Source: Clostridiaceae bacterium
GTDB lineage: Bacteria > Bacillota > Clostridia > Lachnospirales > Lachnospiraceae
DNA: 64,000 bases
NCBI GenBank assembly: GCA_902363735.1
Contig: CABJBA010000005.1
Location: forward strand, 124,001 to 188,000
Direction of reading: 5' to 3'
The position numbers and the translations under genes were made by a program. How positions within the stretch are numbered: position 1 is the first letter of the stretch; each line of letters opens with the position of its first letter. The notes beneath the pieces are model-generated. The model worked only from the letters and a program-made list of their open reading frames with translations, was not told where the DNA came from and did no database searches. Shown one piece after another: positions 25,814-34,136 of this stretch.

Positions 25814-26108
25814 TGGAAACAAATGTGTGGGATGTTTTCAGTGTATTTCCGTCTGTCCGGGGAGCCTGATAAAAAAAGGAGAAGGCAAAGCCTTTGTAAA
25901 ATATCCCAGGGACTGCTGGGGATGCGTCTCTTGCGTCAAGGAATGCAGGGCAGCTGCTATTGAGTTTTACTTAGGGGCTGATATCGGCGGAAACGGAGGA
26001 ACCATGAACGTTTCTTATGAAGGGGATATTCTCCATTGGAATATTACAAGAAATGATGGTACTGTCATGGTTATTGATGTAAACAGCAAAAATTCAAATA
26101 AGTATTAG
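25797..26108 (+). CDS. aprB: APS reductase beta subunit, 2x[4Fe-4S] ferredoxin
   Basis: 103 aa. Two cluster motifs: Cys10/13/16/20 and Cys40/43/46/50, the second embedded in DCWGCVSC as in AprB. The C-terminal tail is much shorter than the roughly 150-aa AprB of sulfate reducers, so the extension that wraps around AprA is reduced. It delivers electrons to the FAD of AprA. The start lies inside the end of aprA after GAGGGAGG. Confidence 0.85.
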   Translation: MSIRIDGNKCVGCFQCISVCPGSLIKKGEGKAFVKYPRDCWGCVSCVKECRAAAIEFYLGADIGGNGGTMNVSYEGDILHWNITRNDGTVMVIDVNSKNSNKY

Positions 26109-26118
26109 GAGGATTATT

Positions 26119-27021
26119 ATGAGTGAATTATCCCATCTTGATGAGCTTGAAGCAGAGGCAATTTATATTATAAGGGAGGTTGCGGCCCAGTGTGAAAATC
26201 CGGTAATGCTCTATTCCATAGGAAAAGACAGCTCTGTTATGCTTCACCTGGCATTAAAGGCGTTTTACCCGGAAAAACCGCCCTTTCCATTTCTCCATGT
26301 AAACACCACCTGGAAGTTTAAAGAAATGATCAGCTTCCGGGACAACACGGCAAAGGAACTTGGTATTGATCTTCTGGAGTACATAAACGAAGAAGGAGTG
26401 GAAAAAGGAATCAATCCCTTTGACCATGGCTCCGCATACACCGACATTATGAAGACACAGGCTTTGAAACAGGCTTTGAACAAATACGGCTTTACGGCAG
26501 CATTTGGAGGCGGAAGGCGTGATGAGGAAAAAAGCCGGGCAAAAGAACGGATTTTCTCTTTCCGAAACGCCTCCCATGCCTGGGACCCAAAAAGCCAGAG
26601 ACCGGAAATGTGGAAGCTTTATAATACGGAGATTTACAAGGGAGAGAGCATCCGGGTATTTCCCATTTCAAACTGGACGGAAAAGGATATCTGGCAGTAT
26701 ATCAAGCAGGAGAACATTCCCATTGTTCCCTTATATTTTGCAGCAGAGCGTCCCGTAGTTTATCGGGACGATGACATCATCATGGTGGATGATGAGCGCA
26801 TGAAGTTAATGCCGGGAGAAGTGCCTGAACTGAAAAAGGTCCGTTTCCGTACTTTGGGCTGTTATCCGCTTTCAGGAGGCGTGCTGTCCGATGCTGATAC
26901 CTTAGATGAAATTATTGAGGAAACTTTAAGCTCTGTGGAATCAGAACGGACCAGCCGGGTCATTGATAAGGACGGCGGTGCGGCCAGTATGGAAAAAAGA
27001 AAAAGAGAGGGGTATTTCTAA
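26119..27021 (+). CDS. cysD: Sulfate adenylyltransferase subunit 2 (ATP sulfurylase, CysD)
   Basis: 300 aa of the PP-loop ATPase family. SIGKDSS at 33-39 is the pyrophosphate loop, with further CysD features [16 protein letters not shown] near 130-145 and [16 protein letters not shown] [13 protein letters not shown] near 245-257. With CysN it makes APS from sulfate and ATP. It starts 10 bp after aprB with AGGAGG and overlaps cysN by one base (TAATG). Confidence 0.92.
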   Translation: MSELSHLDELEAEAIYIIREVAAQCENPVMLYSIGKDSSVMLHLALKAFYPEKPPFPFLHVNTTWKFKEMISFRDNTAKELGIDLLEYINEEGVEKGINPFDHGSAYTDIMKTQALKQALNKYGFTAAFGGGRRDEEKSRAKERIFSFRNASHAWDPKSQRPEMWKLYNTEIYKGESIRVFPISNWTEKDIWQYIKQENIPIVPLYFAAERPVVYRDDDIIMVDDERMKLMPGEVPELKKVRFRTLGCYPLSGGVLSDADTLDEIIEETLSSVESERTSRVIDKDGGAASMEKRKREGYF

Positions 27022-28712
27022 TGAATGGATTGCTTAAATTTATCACCTGCGGCAGCGTAGATGACGGAAAGTCCACGCTTATCGGTCACATTTTATATGA
27101 CTCCAAGCTGTTATATGCAGACCAGGAAAAGGCCCTCCTGCTGGACAGCAAGGTGGGGTCCAGAGGCGGTGAAATTGACTATTCTCTTCTTTTAGACGGA
27201 CTTATGGCAGAACGGGAACAGGGAATCACCATTGACGTGGCTTACCGTTATTTTACCACAGACAACCGGAGCTTTATTGTTGCCGATACACCGGGTCATG
27301 AAGAGTACACCAGAAATATGGCTGTAGGTGCTTCTTTTGCCCAGCTTGCAATCATTCTCATCGATGCAAAGCAGGGCGTACTGGTTCAGACCAGACGCCA
27401 TTCCAGGATCTGCTCCTTAATGGGAATCAATCATTTTGTATTTGCAGTCAACAAGATGGACTTAGTCGGTTATAGCCAGGAACGTTTTCAGGAAATAGAA
27501 AAGGATATTCTGGACCTGACAGAAGAGTTATCTCTTAAGAGTGTGAAAATCATTCCCGTCAGTGCAACGGAAGGGGATAATGTGACAACAAAATCTGAGA
27601 ACATTCTCTGGTATCAGGGAGAAGCCTTACTGACCTATTTGGAGCAGGTGGATGTTTCCGAGACAGAAACTGGCACCGGTTTTTATATGCCAGTACAGAG
27701 GGTGTGCCGTCCAAGTCATGAGTTTCGCGGGTTTCAGGGGCAGATAGAGTCCGGGAAAGCAGTTGTAGGACAGAAGGTGGTTACACTTCCCAGCAATGAA
27801 ACCGCGTCCATAAAAAGCATTCTGGTGGGGGATAAGGAGTTGCCGGAAGCCTTTGCAGGCCAGGCTGTCACCTTCCAGCTTGACCGGGAAGTGGATGTGA
27901 GCCGTGGATGTGTCCTTTCCGACACTGGAGAGCTGCCCGTGTCAAAAAATGTAAAAACAACTCTTCTTTGGATGGACGACGAACCGCTGCAATCGGGAAA
28001 GGATTACCTTGTCAAGCTGGGGACCAGGATGATACCTGCAGTTATCAGCAAGGTGGAATACAAAATTGATGTTAACTCAGGAAGTCACTTGCCAGCGGAT
28101 CAGATTACAAAAAATGAAATTATTTTTTGTGACCTGGAGTTTACGGAAAAAATCGTGGTGGATGAATTTAAAAGAAATAAAACTCTTGGGGAGTTGATTC
28201 TCATTGACCGGGTCACTCATATGACCTCTGCCTGTGGTGTTGTGGAACAGGTGGAAACAGAGGGAGAAAAGCCTTACTTTCAAAAGGAGTCCATCAGGGC
28301 TAAAGGATATATTTTTGAGGAATTTTACTTTAATCTTGAAAATGCTTTTTTATCCAGACAAAAGACAAAGGAAATCACCTACCGTGTAGGAGATTCTGTT
28401 CCAGTAGAAGGAGACAGTTTCCATTATCCTGACTATTTTGATATCATTTCCCCTGAGGATTCCGCCGCTATTTTAATCCGCAGCCGAAAGGTTCTGGATA
28501 TCATAAGCCTTGATTCTTACCAATACGGGGGCTTGCCTGTTCTTGATGAAAGAGGATTTGCTTTAAAGATTGGGACAGAAGAGGAGCTTAAGGAATTTTT
28601 GCAAGGGTACAAAACAGTGGAAAAGGAGACCAGAATCGCATTTTACAACAAGTGGTCCAAATTTGAAACCTACCGCAGAATTGTGTGCAACGAGAACTTC
28701 TGGGTGATTTAA
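27021..28712 (+). CDS. cysN: Sulfate adenylyltransferase subunit 1 (GTPase CysN) with a long C-terminal extension
   Basis: 563 aa. EF-Tu-like GTPase: G1 GSVDDGKST 11-19, G3 DTPGHE near 90, G4 NKMD near 143, then two beta-barrel domains to about residue 430. GTP hydrolysis drives APS formation by CysD. CysN is usually about 420-480 aa; here about 120 further residues (from roughly 440) form an extension with no APS kinase P-loop, so it is not a CysNC fusion. It includes a segment IAFYNKWSKFETYRRIV near the end. Function of the extension is unknown to me. Confidence 0.88.
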   Translation: MNGLLKFITCGSVDDGKSTLIGHILYDSKLLYADQEKALLLDSKVGSRGGEIDYSLLLDGLMAEREQGITIDVAYRYFTTDNRSFIVADTPGHEEYTRNMAVGASFAQLAIILIDAKQGVLVQTRRHSRICSLMGINHFVFAVNKMDLVGYSQERFQEIEKDILDLTEELSLKSVKIIPVSATEGDNVTTKSENILWYQGEALLTYLEQVDVSETETGTGFYMPVQRVCRPSHEFRGFQGQIESGKAVVGQKVVTLPSNETASIKSILVGDKELPEAFAGQAVTFQLDREVDVSRGCVLSDTGELPVSKNVKTTLLWMDDEPLQSGKDYLVKLGTRMIPAVISKVEYKIDVNSGSHLPADQITKNEIIFCDLEFTEKIVVDEFKRNKTLGELILIDRVTHMTSACGVVEQVETEGEKPYFQKESIRAKGYIFEEFYFNLENAFLSRQKTKEITYRVGDSVPVEGDSFHYPDYFDIISPEDSAAILIRSRKVLDIISLDSYQYGGLPVLDERGFALKIGTEEELKEFLQGYKTVEKETRIAFYNKWSKFETYRRIVCNENFWVI

Positions 28713-28742
28713 GATGTCGGGAAGCAGTGAAAAATCATAAAG

Positions 28743-28784
28743 AAATGCGCCTTGCAAGACTATGGGTTTTGTAAGGCGCATTTT
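28743..28784. terminator. Bidirectional terminator between cysN and the S8 gene
   Basis: AAATGCGCCTT and AAGGCGCATTTT arms, with A- and T-rich flanks serving both convergent units. Confidence 0.85.
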
Positions 28785-28785
28785 G

Positions 28786-30465
28786 TCATATGTTTGCAAG
28801 CCGTTCGAAGAGCTGGTTTACATCCAACTGGCCGTATCCCCATATATTATTGGGATAGGTTTCCTCAGGCTTGCGCTTTGCCCCTCTTATAATGAGGCGG
28901 TTAATATTATTTCCTGTCATAGAAGGATAATTGCCTCTGGGAACCGCCCATTCCATTACCATGGCTACCACCCCTGCAGCATGGGCGGAAGCGGCTCCGG
29001 TTCCTGTTGCTGTTCCGTAAAGATTTCCCGGACCGGGAACCGCGCAGGGAATCTGATATCCCGGAGCAGCCACATCGGGTTTTACAAGGCCATTTCTTGT
29101 ATATCCTCTGCTGCATTCCAGAAGAATGCTGTTGTTAAACTGGTTATAAGCGGTGACTGTAAGCTGTTGGTAGCCGTTTCCGGGAGAGGTTATGGTAGTG
29201 TCCGGATTTGGATTTAAGAAAAAAGTTCCATCTGAAATCAAATCCCCGTTGGGCAGCCAGCAGTGAAATGAAAAGGGTTCATCTTCAAGGCTTTGGGTCC
29301 GCAGATACCAGACTCCGGGTATTGGATTGGCAAACCGGATGAGGATGAGCTGATCTCCCGTTTCCTCTTCAAATATGATGTTATTGACCCAGATCACACT
29401 CTGGGTGAAAATAAAGTTAAACCTTCGGCATTCGCTGATAGAGGGAAAGACTCTCTGGGTGGATTCCCTGTTTGGCGTGGAAATATCGATGGAGATTCTT
29501 CCAGGCGCATATGGCCAGATTTCCATCCAGAGCTGCTTGTCGCTTTCGCCGATTCTCAATTCAAAGTTGTGGTAATAAGGAGGAAGGGAGGTATTGTTAA
29601 AGTAGTGCCTTCCCTTATCTCCTTCATTTCCTGCAGATACAGCAACACCGATACCAGGAAGCTGCACGATGTAGGTTAAATAACTGCTTAAAACGCCTCT
29701 CCCGTCATGGCCCCCCTGGCTGCTTCCCAAGGCAATGCAGATGACCAGGGGCCTGCCCGCCCGGACTGCTGCAGCCATAAGATAGCTCACTCCTAAAAGA
29801 ATATCCGATTCTGAAAAACAGACCGCATCCTTCCGTATAGAAAAAATGTTTTTCAGATTTTCCTTTGCTTCCTTCAGCTTAACAACAGCCAGCTGAGCCT
29901 GGGGAACGACGCCGGAAAAGCCATGATCCAGATCAGGGCTTCCAGCCAAAATACTTGCTATGGCGGTTCCGTGTCCGTTAGCATCTACAGAAGGAACAAT
30001 GGAAAGAGGATTTTCCGATGACAGAGCTTCATTGATCATTTCTTCCGTGTATTCACTTCCAAATGTCAGGCCATTGGGAATGGTTCCATTCTGCTCTGTC
30101 TGATCCCATATGGAGTAAATCCGGGTAGCACCACCCGCTGCCCGAAAAGCTTTGTGCCGGTAGTCCACGCCGGTATCAATGATGCCCACCAGGATTCCTG
30201 TTCCGTACAGGCTTAAAAAGGGGTTCCGCTGGACGGTTCCAATACCGGAGCTTTCAATACTTATGGTGGATTCTGTGGTGTAGAGGGAAGGGAAGTAATG
30301 ATAGGGGCGGGATCCTAAGTCACACAGTTCTGAGCCTGTTCCGGGTACATGAAGAAGAGAATGCCGCTCTGTCAAGGGTGTGATATTGTCACCAGTGTCA
30401 TTGGAGGTAATCGAAATGTTGCTGATGATCAAGTCATAATAATTATTGTCCAGTATTTTATTCAA
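28786..30465 (-). CDS. Subtilisin-like S8 protein lacking the catalytic serine (Csp-like pseudoprotease), copy A
   Basis: 559 aa, TTG start after AGGAGG. The S8 fold is clear: Asp97 in IIDTGVD and His165 in NGHGTAIAS are kept. In the serine motif, where active members have GTSxAxxHxAG, this protein has GTGAASAHAAG, with Gly490 in place of Ser. The N-terminus (NNYYDLIISN...TGDNITPL) is the short start typical of clostridial S8 germination-type proteins, without a signal peptide. C. difficile CspC is a known inactive relative that works as a germinant-signal protein. A regulatory or binding role is therefore likelier than proteolysis. It forms a pair with the paralogue 74 bp upstream. Confidence 0.82.
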   Translation of the reverse strand: MNKILDNNYYDLIISNISITSNDTGDNITPLTERHSLLHVPGTGSELCDLGSRPYHYFPSLYTTESTISIESSGIGTVQRNPFLSLYGTGILVGIIDTGVDYRHKAFRAAGGATRIYSIWDQTEQNGTIPNGLTFGSEYTEEMINEALSSENPLSIVPSVDANGHGTAIASILAGSPDLDHGFSGVVPQAQLAVVKLKEAKENLKNIFSIRKDAVCFSESDILLGVSYLMAAAVRAGRPLVICIALGSSQGGHDGRGVLSSYLTYIVQLPGIGVAVSAGNEGDKGRHYFNNTSLPPYYHNFELRIGESDKQLWMEIWPYAPGRISIDISTPNRESTQRVFPSISECRRFNFIFTQSVIWVNNIIFEEETGDQLILIRFANPIPGVWYLRTQSLEDEPFSFHCWLPNGDLISDGTFFLNPNPDTTITSPGNGYQQLTVTAYNQFNNSILLECSRGYTRNGLVKPDVAAPGYQIPCAVPGPGNLYGTATGTGAASAHAAGVVAMVMEWAVPRGNYPSMTGNNINRLIIRGAKRKPEETYPNNIWGYGQLDVNQLFERLANI

Positions 30466-30539
30466 AATGAAGCCTCCTGCCTGTTTTTACCTGACATAAT
30501 GCCTGAGGAAGATATGGTACATCTTATGCAGAAAGTCAG

Positions 30540-32213
30540 TTAAATATTGGTAAGCCTCTGAAATAGATTGTTAATGTCCAGCTGCCCATATCCCCATATG
30601 TTATTGGGATAAACATAAGAACTGGTTCGCCTTGCCCCTCTGATGATGAGGCTGTTGACATCGTAGCCGGTCATAGAAGTGTAGTTTCCTCTGGGAATGG
30701 CCCACTCCAGGATCATGGCAATGGCCCCGGCTGCATGGGCAGCAGCAGCACCGGTTCCGGTTAAGGTGCCATACCGGTTTCCGGGCAGGGCACAGGGGAT
30801 CTGATAGCCGGGAGCGGCTATGTCGGGTTTTACAAGACCGCTTCTGGTGTAGCCCCTGCTGGATTCGGCAAGTATGCCGTCATTAAACTGGTTGTAGGCG
30901 GTGACAGTAAGCTGGTTGATGCCGTTTCCTGGGGAGGTTATGGTGGTATCCGGGCTTGAACTTAAGAAAAAGGTTTCATTTGAAAGTAAGTCCCCGGATG
31001 GAAGCCAGGTGTGAAAGGAAAGCGGTTCCTCCTCCATGCTTCTGAGTCGGAATCTCCATATCCCGGGTAGAGGGTCCTGAAACCGGAGTAATATGAGCTG
31101 ATCCCCGGTTTCTTCTTCGAAAATAAAGTTATTCACCCAGATTCTGGTGGAAGTGAAGATAAAGGTGAAAAGCCTGCATTCTCCGATGGCTGGGAATATC
31201 TGCTGAGTTGATTCCCGGCTGGGAGAGGAGATGTCAATGGAAAGCCGTGCCAAAGCATAGGGCCAGATTTCCATAAAAAACACCTTATCTGCCTCCCCTA
31301 CTCTCAGCTCAAAATCATTATAATAAGGAGGGGTTGTTGTATTGTTAAAATAATGTCTGCGGTTGTTGCCTTCATTTCCTGCTGAGACCGAAATTCCAAT
31401 TCCCGGCAGTCTGGCGGAATAGTTTAGATAATTGCTCAAGGCACCGCTTCCGTCATGGCCACCCTCGCTGCTCCCCAGGGCAATGCAGATAACCAGAGGG
31501 CGGCTTATGGTAACGGCAAAGGCCTCTAAGTACCGGACACCCAGTATAATATCTGATTCCTGGTAACAAAGAGCGTCTTCTGGTACAAAGGAAATTGCTT
31601 TTAAGCTTTGCTTGGCCTCCTTAAGCTTTACCACCACCAACTCGGATTCCGGAACAATGCCGGAGAAGTCCATTTCCATATTAGGCCTTCCGGCGGCAAT
31701 GCTGGCCACGGCAGTTCCATGGCCTACAGGATCTGTAGTTGGAACCGTTGATAAAGGATTGTCGGACCTTAAGGCAATGTTAATGGAATCCCTTGTGTAT
31801 TCAGAACCAAAGTTAAATCCTTTGGGAGGTGCGCCTGTCTGCACAGATTGGTCCCATATGGAAAGAATACGGGAGGTTCCGTCGTTATTTAGGAAGGCAG
31901 GATGGCTGTAATCAATACCAGTGTCAACGATGCCAATGAGAATACCCCGTCCCAGGAGACTTAAGAAGGGATTTCTCTGGACGGTTCCGATACCTGATTT
32001 CTCAATGCTGATGGTGGCGGTGGGAGTATACAGGCTTGGAAAGCTGTGATAGGGATATCGGCCCAGAACGCATGGGTCTCCGTCACCAACGGGAATATGA
32101 AGCAGGGAGTGCCTGAGATTAAGCATGGTAATGTTATCTCCGGTATCAAAGGAGGGAACGGAGACATTATTAATAATCAGGTCATAAAAATTGTTGTCCA
32201 GAACTTTTTCCAA
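30540..32213 (-). CDS. Subtilisin-like S8 protein lacking the catalytic serine (Csp-like pseudoprotease), copy B
   Basis: 557 aa from the TTG at 32213, which has GGGAGG 8 bp upstream and aligns residue for residue with the start of copy A; the longer ATG at 32249 has no ribosome site. Asp97 (IVDTGID) and His165 (VGHGTAVAS) are present, and the serine motif reads GTGAAAAHAAG, so Gly488 again replaces Ser. The two copies are alike over the whole length, pointing to tandem duplication after the serine was lost. No active protease of this family is in the window to pair with them. Confidence 0.82.
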   Translation of the reverse strand: MEKVLDNNFYDLIINNVSVPSFDTGDNITMLNLRHSLLHIPVGDGDPCVLGRYPYHSFPSLYTPTATISIEKSGIGTVQRNPFLSLLGRGILIGIVDTGIDYSHPAFLNNDGTSRILSIWDQSVQTGAPPKGFNFGSEYTRDSINIALRSDNPLSTVPTTDPVGHGTAVASIAAGRPNMEMDFSGIVPESELVVVKLKEAKQSLKAISFVPEDALCYQESDIILGVRYLEAFAVTISRPLVICIALGSSEGGHDGSGALSNYLNYSARLPGIGISVSAGNEGNNRRHYFNNTTTPPYYNDFELRVGEADKVFFMEIWPYALARLSIDISSPSRESTQQIFPAIGECRLFTFIFTSTRIWVNNFIFEEETGDQLILLRFQDPLPGIWRFRLRSMEEEPLSFHTWLPSGDLLSNETFFLSSSPDTTITSPGNGINQLTVTAYNQFNDGILAESSRGYTRSGLVKPDIAAPGYQIPCALPGNRYGTLTGTGAAAAHAAGAIAMILEWAIPRGNYTSMTGYDVNSLIIRGARRTSSYVYPNNIWGYGQLDINNLFQRLTNI

Positions 32214-32299
32214 GGTTTTGGCCTCCCGATCCAGATATGAACGGAGCATTTATTTTATCATATGCAGAGTAAGCCCTATTATGAGTTATGTGGGAGGAA

Positions 32300-32330
32300 C
32301 AAAAAAATGACTGCAGGTAGGCCTGCAGCC
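32300..32330 (-). terminator. Terminator of putP
   Basis: CTGCAGG-TAGG-CCTGCAG hairpin at 32311-32328 with a T-run on the minus strand beyond it (32309-32301). Confidence 0.7.
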
Positions 32331-32339
32331 ATTCTGTTA

Positions 32340-33899
32340 TTATATTTTTTTTCTGACTTCTTCAAATTCTATCTGCAGCTTCTTAGAAGGCGGCGGAGTG
32401 AGAAGAGACACTGCCACGATGATAACGCAGGAGAAGATAAATGCAGGAAGGAGTTCGTAGATGTTCCAGCCTCCGCCCAGAGGGCGGACTAAAAGCTTCC
32501 AGATAAATACCATACAGCCGCCTCCCACCATTCCGGCAACAGCACCGGTATGGTTGATGCGCTTCCAGAAAAGGGAAAACAGCATCAGAGGGCCGAATGT
32601 GGCTCCAAAACCGGCCCAGGCAAAGGATACGATAGTAAAGATAACGCTGTTTTCATCCATCGCGATAAAAATGGCAATGGCTGTAACAACCAGGAGGGTA
32701 ATACGGGAAACCCACATGATTTCTTTGTCTCCGGCATTTTTCTTAAGCAGGCCCTGGTAAATGTTCTTTGACACGGCGGAAGCAGCAATCAACAAATAGG
32801 AATCTGAGGAACTGATGGTGGCAGCCAAAATGCCAGCCATGATAAAACCTGCGAGAAGAGGAGGAAGTAAATTGGTGGAGAGGAGAATGAATACATTCTC
32901 AGCCTCTGAAGCAGTGGAAAGGCCAGTGGGATACAGGGTTCTGCCCACAATTCCAATAAACACGGCAACAGTTAAGGAAATAAGAACCCATACGGTTGCT
33001 ATACGGCGGGAATCCGTAAGTTCATGCTCAGAACGAATAGCCATAAAGCGCAGTAGAACCTGAGGCATTCCAAAGTAGCCAAGTCCCCATGCAAGTGAAG
33101 AAAAAATAGTAATTATGCTGTAATTTGCAGCCTCTCCAAACAATGGACTGGAATTTTCAATAATCTGGGCGCCGCCTGCATCAACCTGTGGAGTGGCTAT
33201 TCCGAAGAACTGGAAAAATCCGGGAATACTTTTGGCATTTTCTACTACTGCCTCCAGCCCGCCTGCAGCGTATGTTCCAGTACCCACAATTACGATTAAA
33301 GCAATGATCATGACAATGGCCTGCATAAAATCAGAAGCGCTTTCCGCCAGGAATCCGCCTAAAATGGTATAAATCAGTACGAATACAGCTCCCAGAATCA
33401 TCATGGAAACATAAGAAGCACCAAATAAGGTGGAAAAGAGTTTTCCGCAGGTCACAAGGCAGCTTGCTGCATAGACAGTAAAGAATATCAATATGAATAG
33501 GGCTGATATAGTCATAATCACTTTTTTCTCCTCACGGAAACGGTTAGAGAAAAATTCCGGTAAAGTGATAGAATTTCCTGCTTTTATGCTGTAGCGACGC
33601 AGCCGTTTGGAAACTATAAGCCAGTTTAAGTAAGTGCCAGCGGCAAGGCCAATAGCTGTCCAGGTGGCATCGGCAAGGCCTGACCAGTAAGCCACACCGG
33701 GAAGCCCCATCAGAAGCCAGCCTGACATATCTGAGGCTTCGGCGCTCATAGCCGCCACCCACGGCCCCAGACTGCGCCCTCCCAGAAAATAGTCTTCTGA
33801 GCTTTGGTTAGCTCTCCGGGCAAATACAACACCTATTCCGATGACAACAGCCATATAGGCGGACATTGCAATTAAGATTTGCAAGGTATCTGAATTCAT
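32340..33899 (-). CDS. putP: Sodium/proline symporter (PutP), SSS family
   Basis: 519 aa from the ATG at 33899 (GGGGAG about 10 bp upstream); the longer reading frame start adds 14 residues without support. About thirteen membrane helices. The PutP hallmark SEDYFLGGRSLGPWVAAMSAEASDMSGWL lies near 35-63 and contains sodium-site residues. It imports proline with Na+ for osmotic protection or nutrition. It is a single-gene unit; the upstream 237 bp carries the divergent MATE gene leader. Confidence 0.9.
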   Translation of the reverse strand: MNSDTLQILIAMSAYMAVVIGIGVVFARRANQSSEDYFLGGRSLGPWVAAMSAEASDMSGWLLMGLPGVAYWSGLADATWTAIGLAAGTYLNWLIVSKRLRRYSIKAGNSITLPEFFSNRFREEKKVIMTISALFILIFFTVYAASCLVTCGKLFSTLFGASYVSMMILGAVFVLIYTILGGFLAESASDFMQAIVMIIALIVIVGTGTYAAGGLEAVVENAKSIPGFFQFFGIATPQVDAGGAQIIENSSPLFGEAANYSIITIFSSLAWGLGYFGMPQVLLRFMAIRSEHELTDSRRIATVWVLISLTVAVFIGIVGRTLYPTGLSTASEAENVFILLSTNLLPPLLAGFIMAGILAATISSSDSYLLIAASAVSKNIYQGLLKKNAGDKEIMWVSRITLLVVTAIAIFIAMDENSVIFTIVSFAWAGFGATFGPLMLFSLFWKRINHTGAVAGMVGGGCMVFIWKLLVRPLGGGWNIYELLPAFIFSCVIIVAVSLLTPPPSKKLQIEFEEVRKKI

Positions 33900-34136
33900 A
33901 ATTTTATTCTCCCCTCTTTGTATGAATGTTAAAAATACCATCTTTTTAAATATGGTATTTACTATAACTGGAATTTGTTAAAATAGCAAGCCAAATATAA
34001 GGAAGTAAGGCGCATATTTTGTATGTTTTTGTATAATTAAGAAAATTATTCTTGATTTCTATACAAAGATAGAAGAAACTGTGATATAATTTGCCGGAGT
34101 ATCATGCCAAAAGGAAGTACAAGCAGGGGAGAAGCT

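Noticed and set aside
27021..28712. CysNC fusion (ATP sulfurylase plus APS kinase)
   Set aside because: The C-terminal extension of CysN has no P-loop GxxGxGKS/T, and the pathway goes through APS reductase, so PAPS is not needed.
28786..32213. Active secreted subtilisin proteases
   Set aside because: Both lack a signal peptide and have Gly in place of the catalytic Ser.
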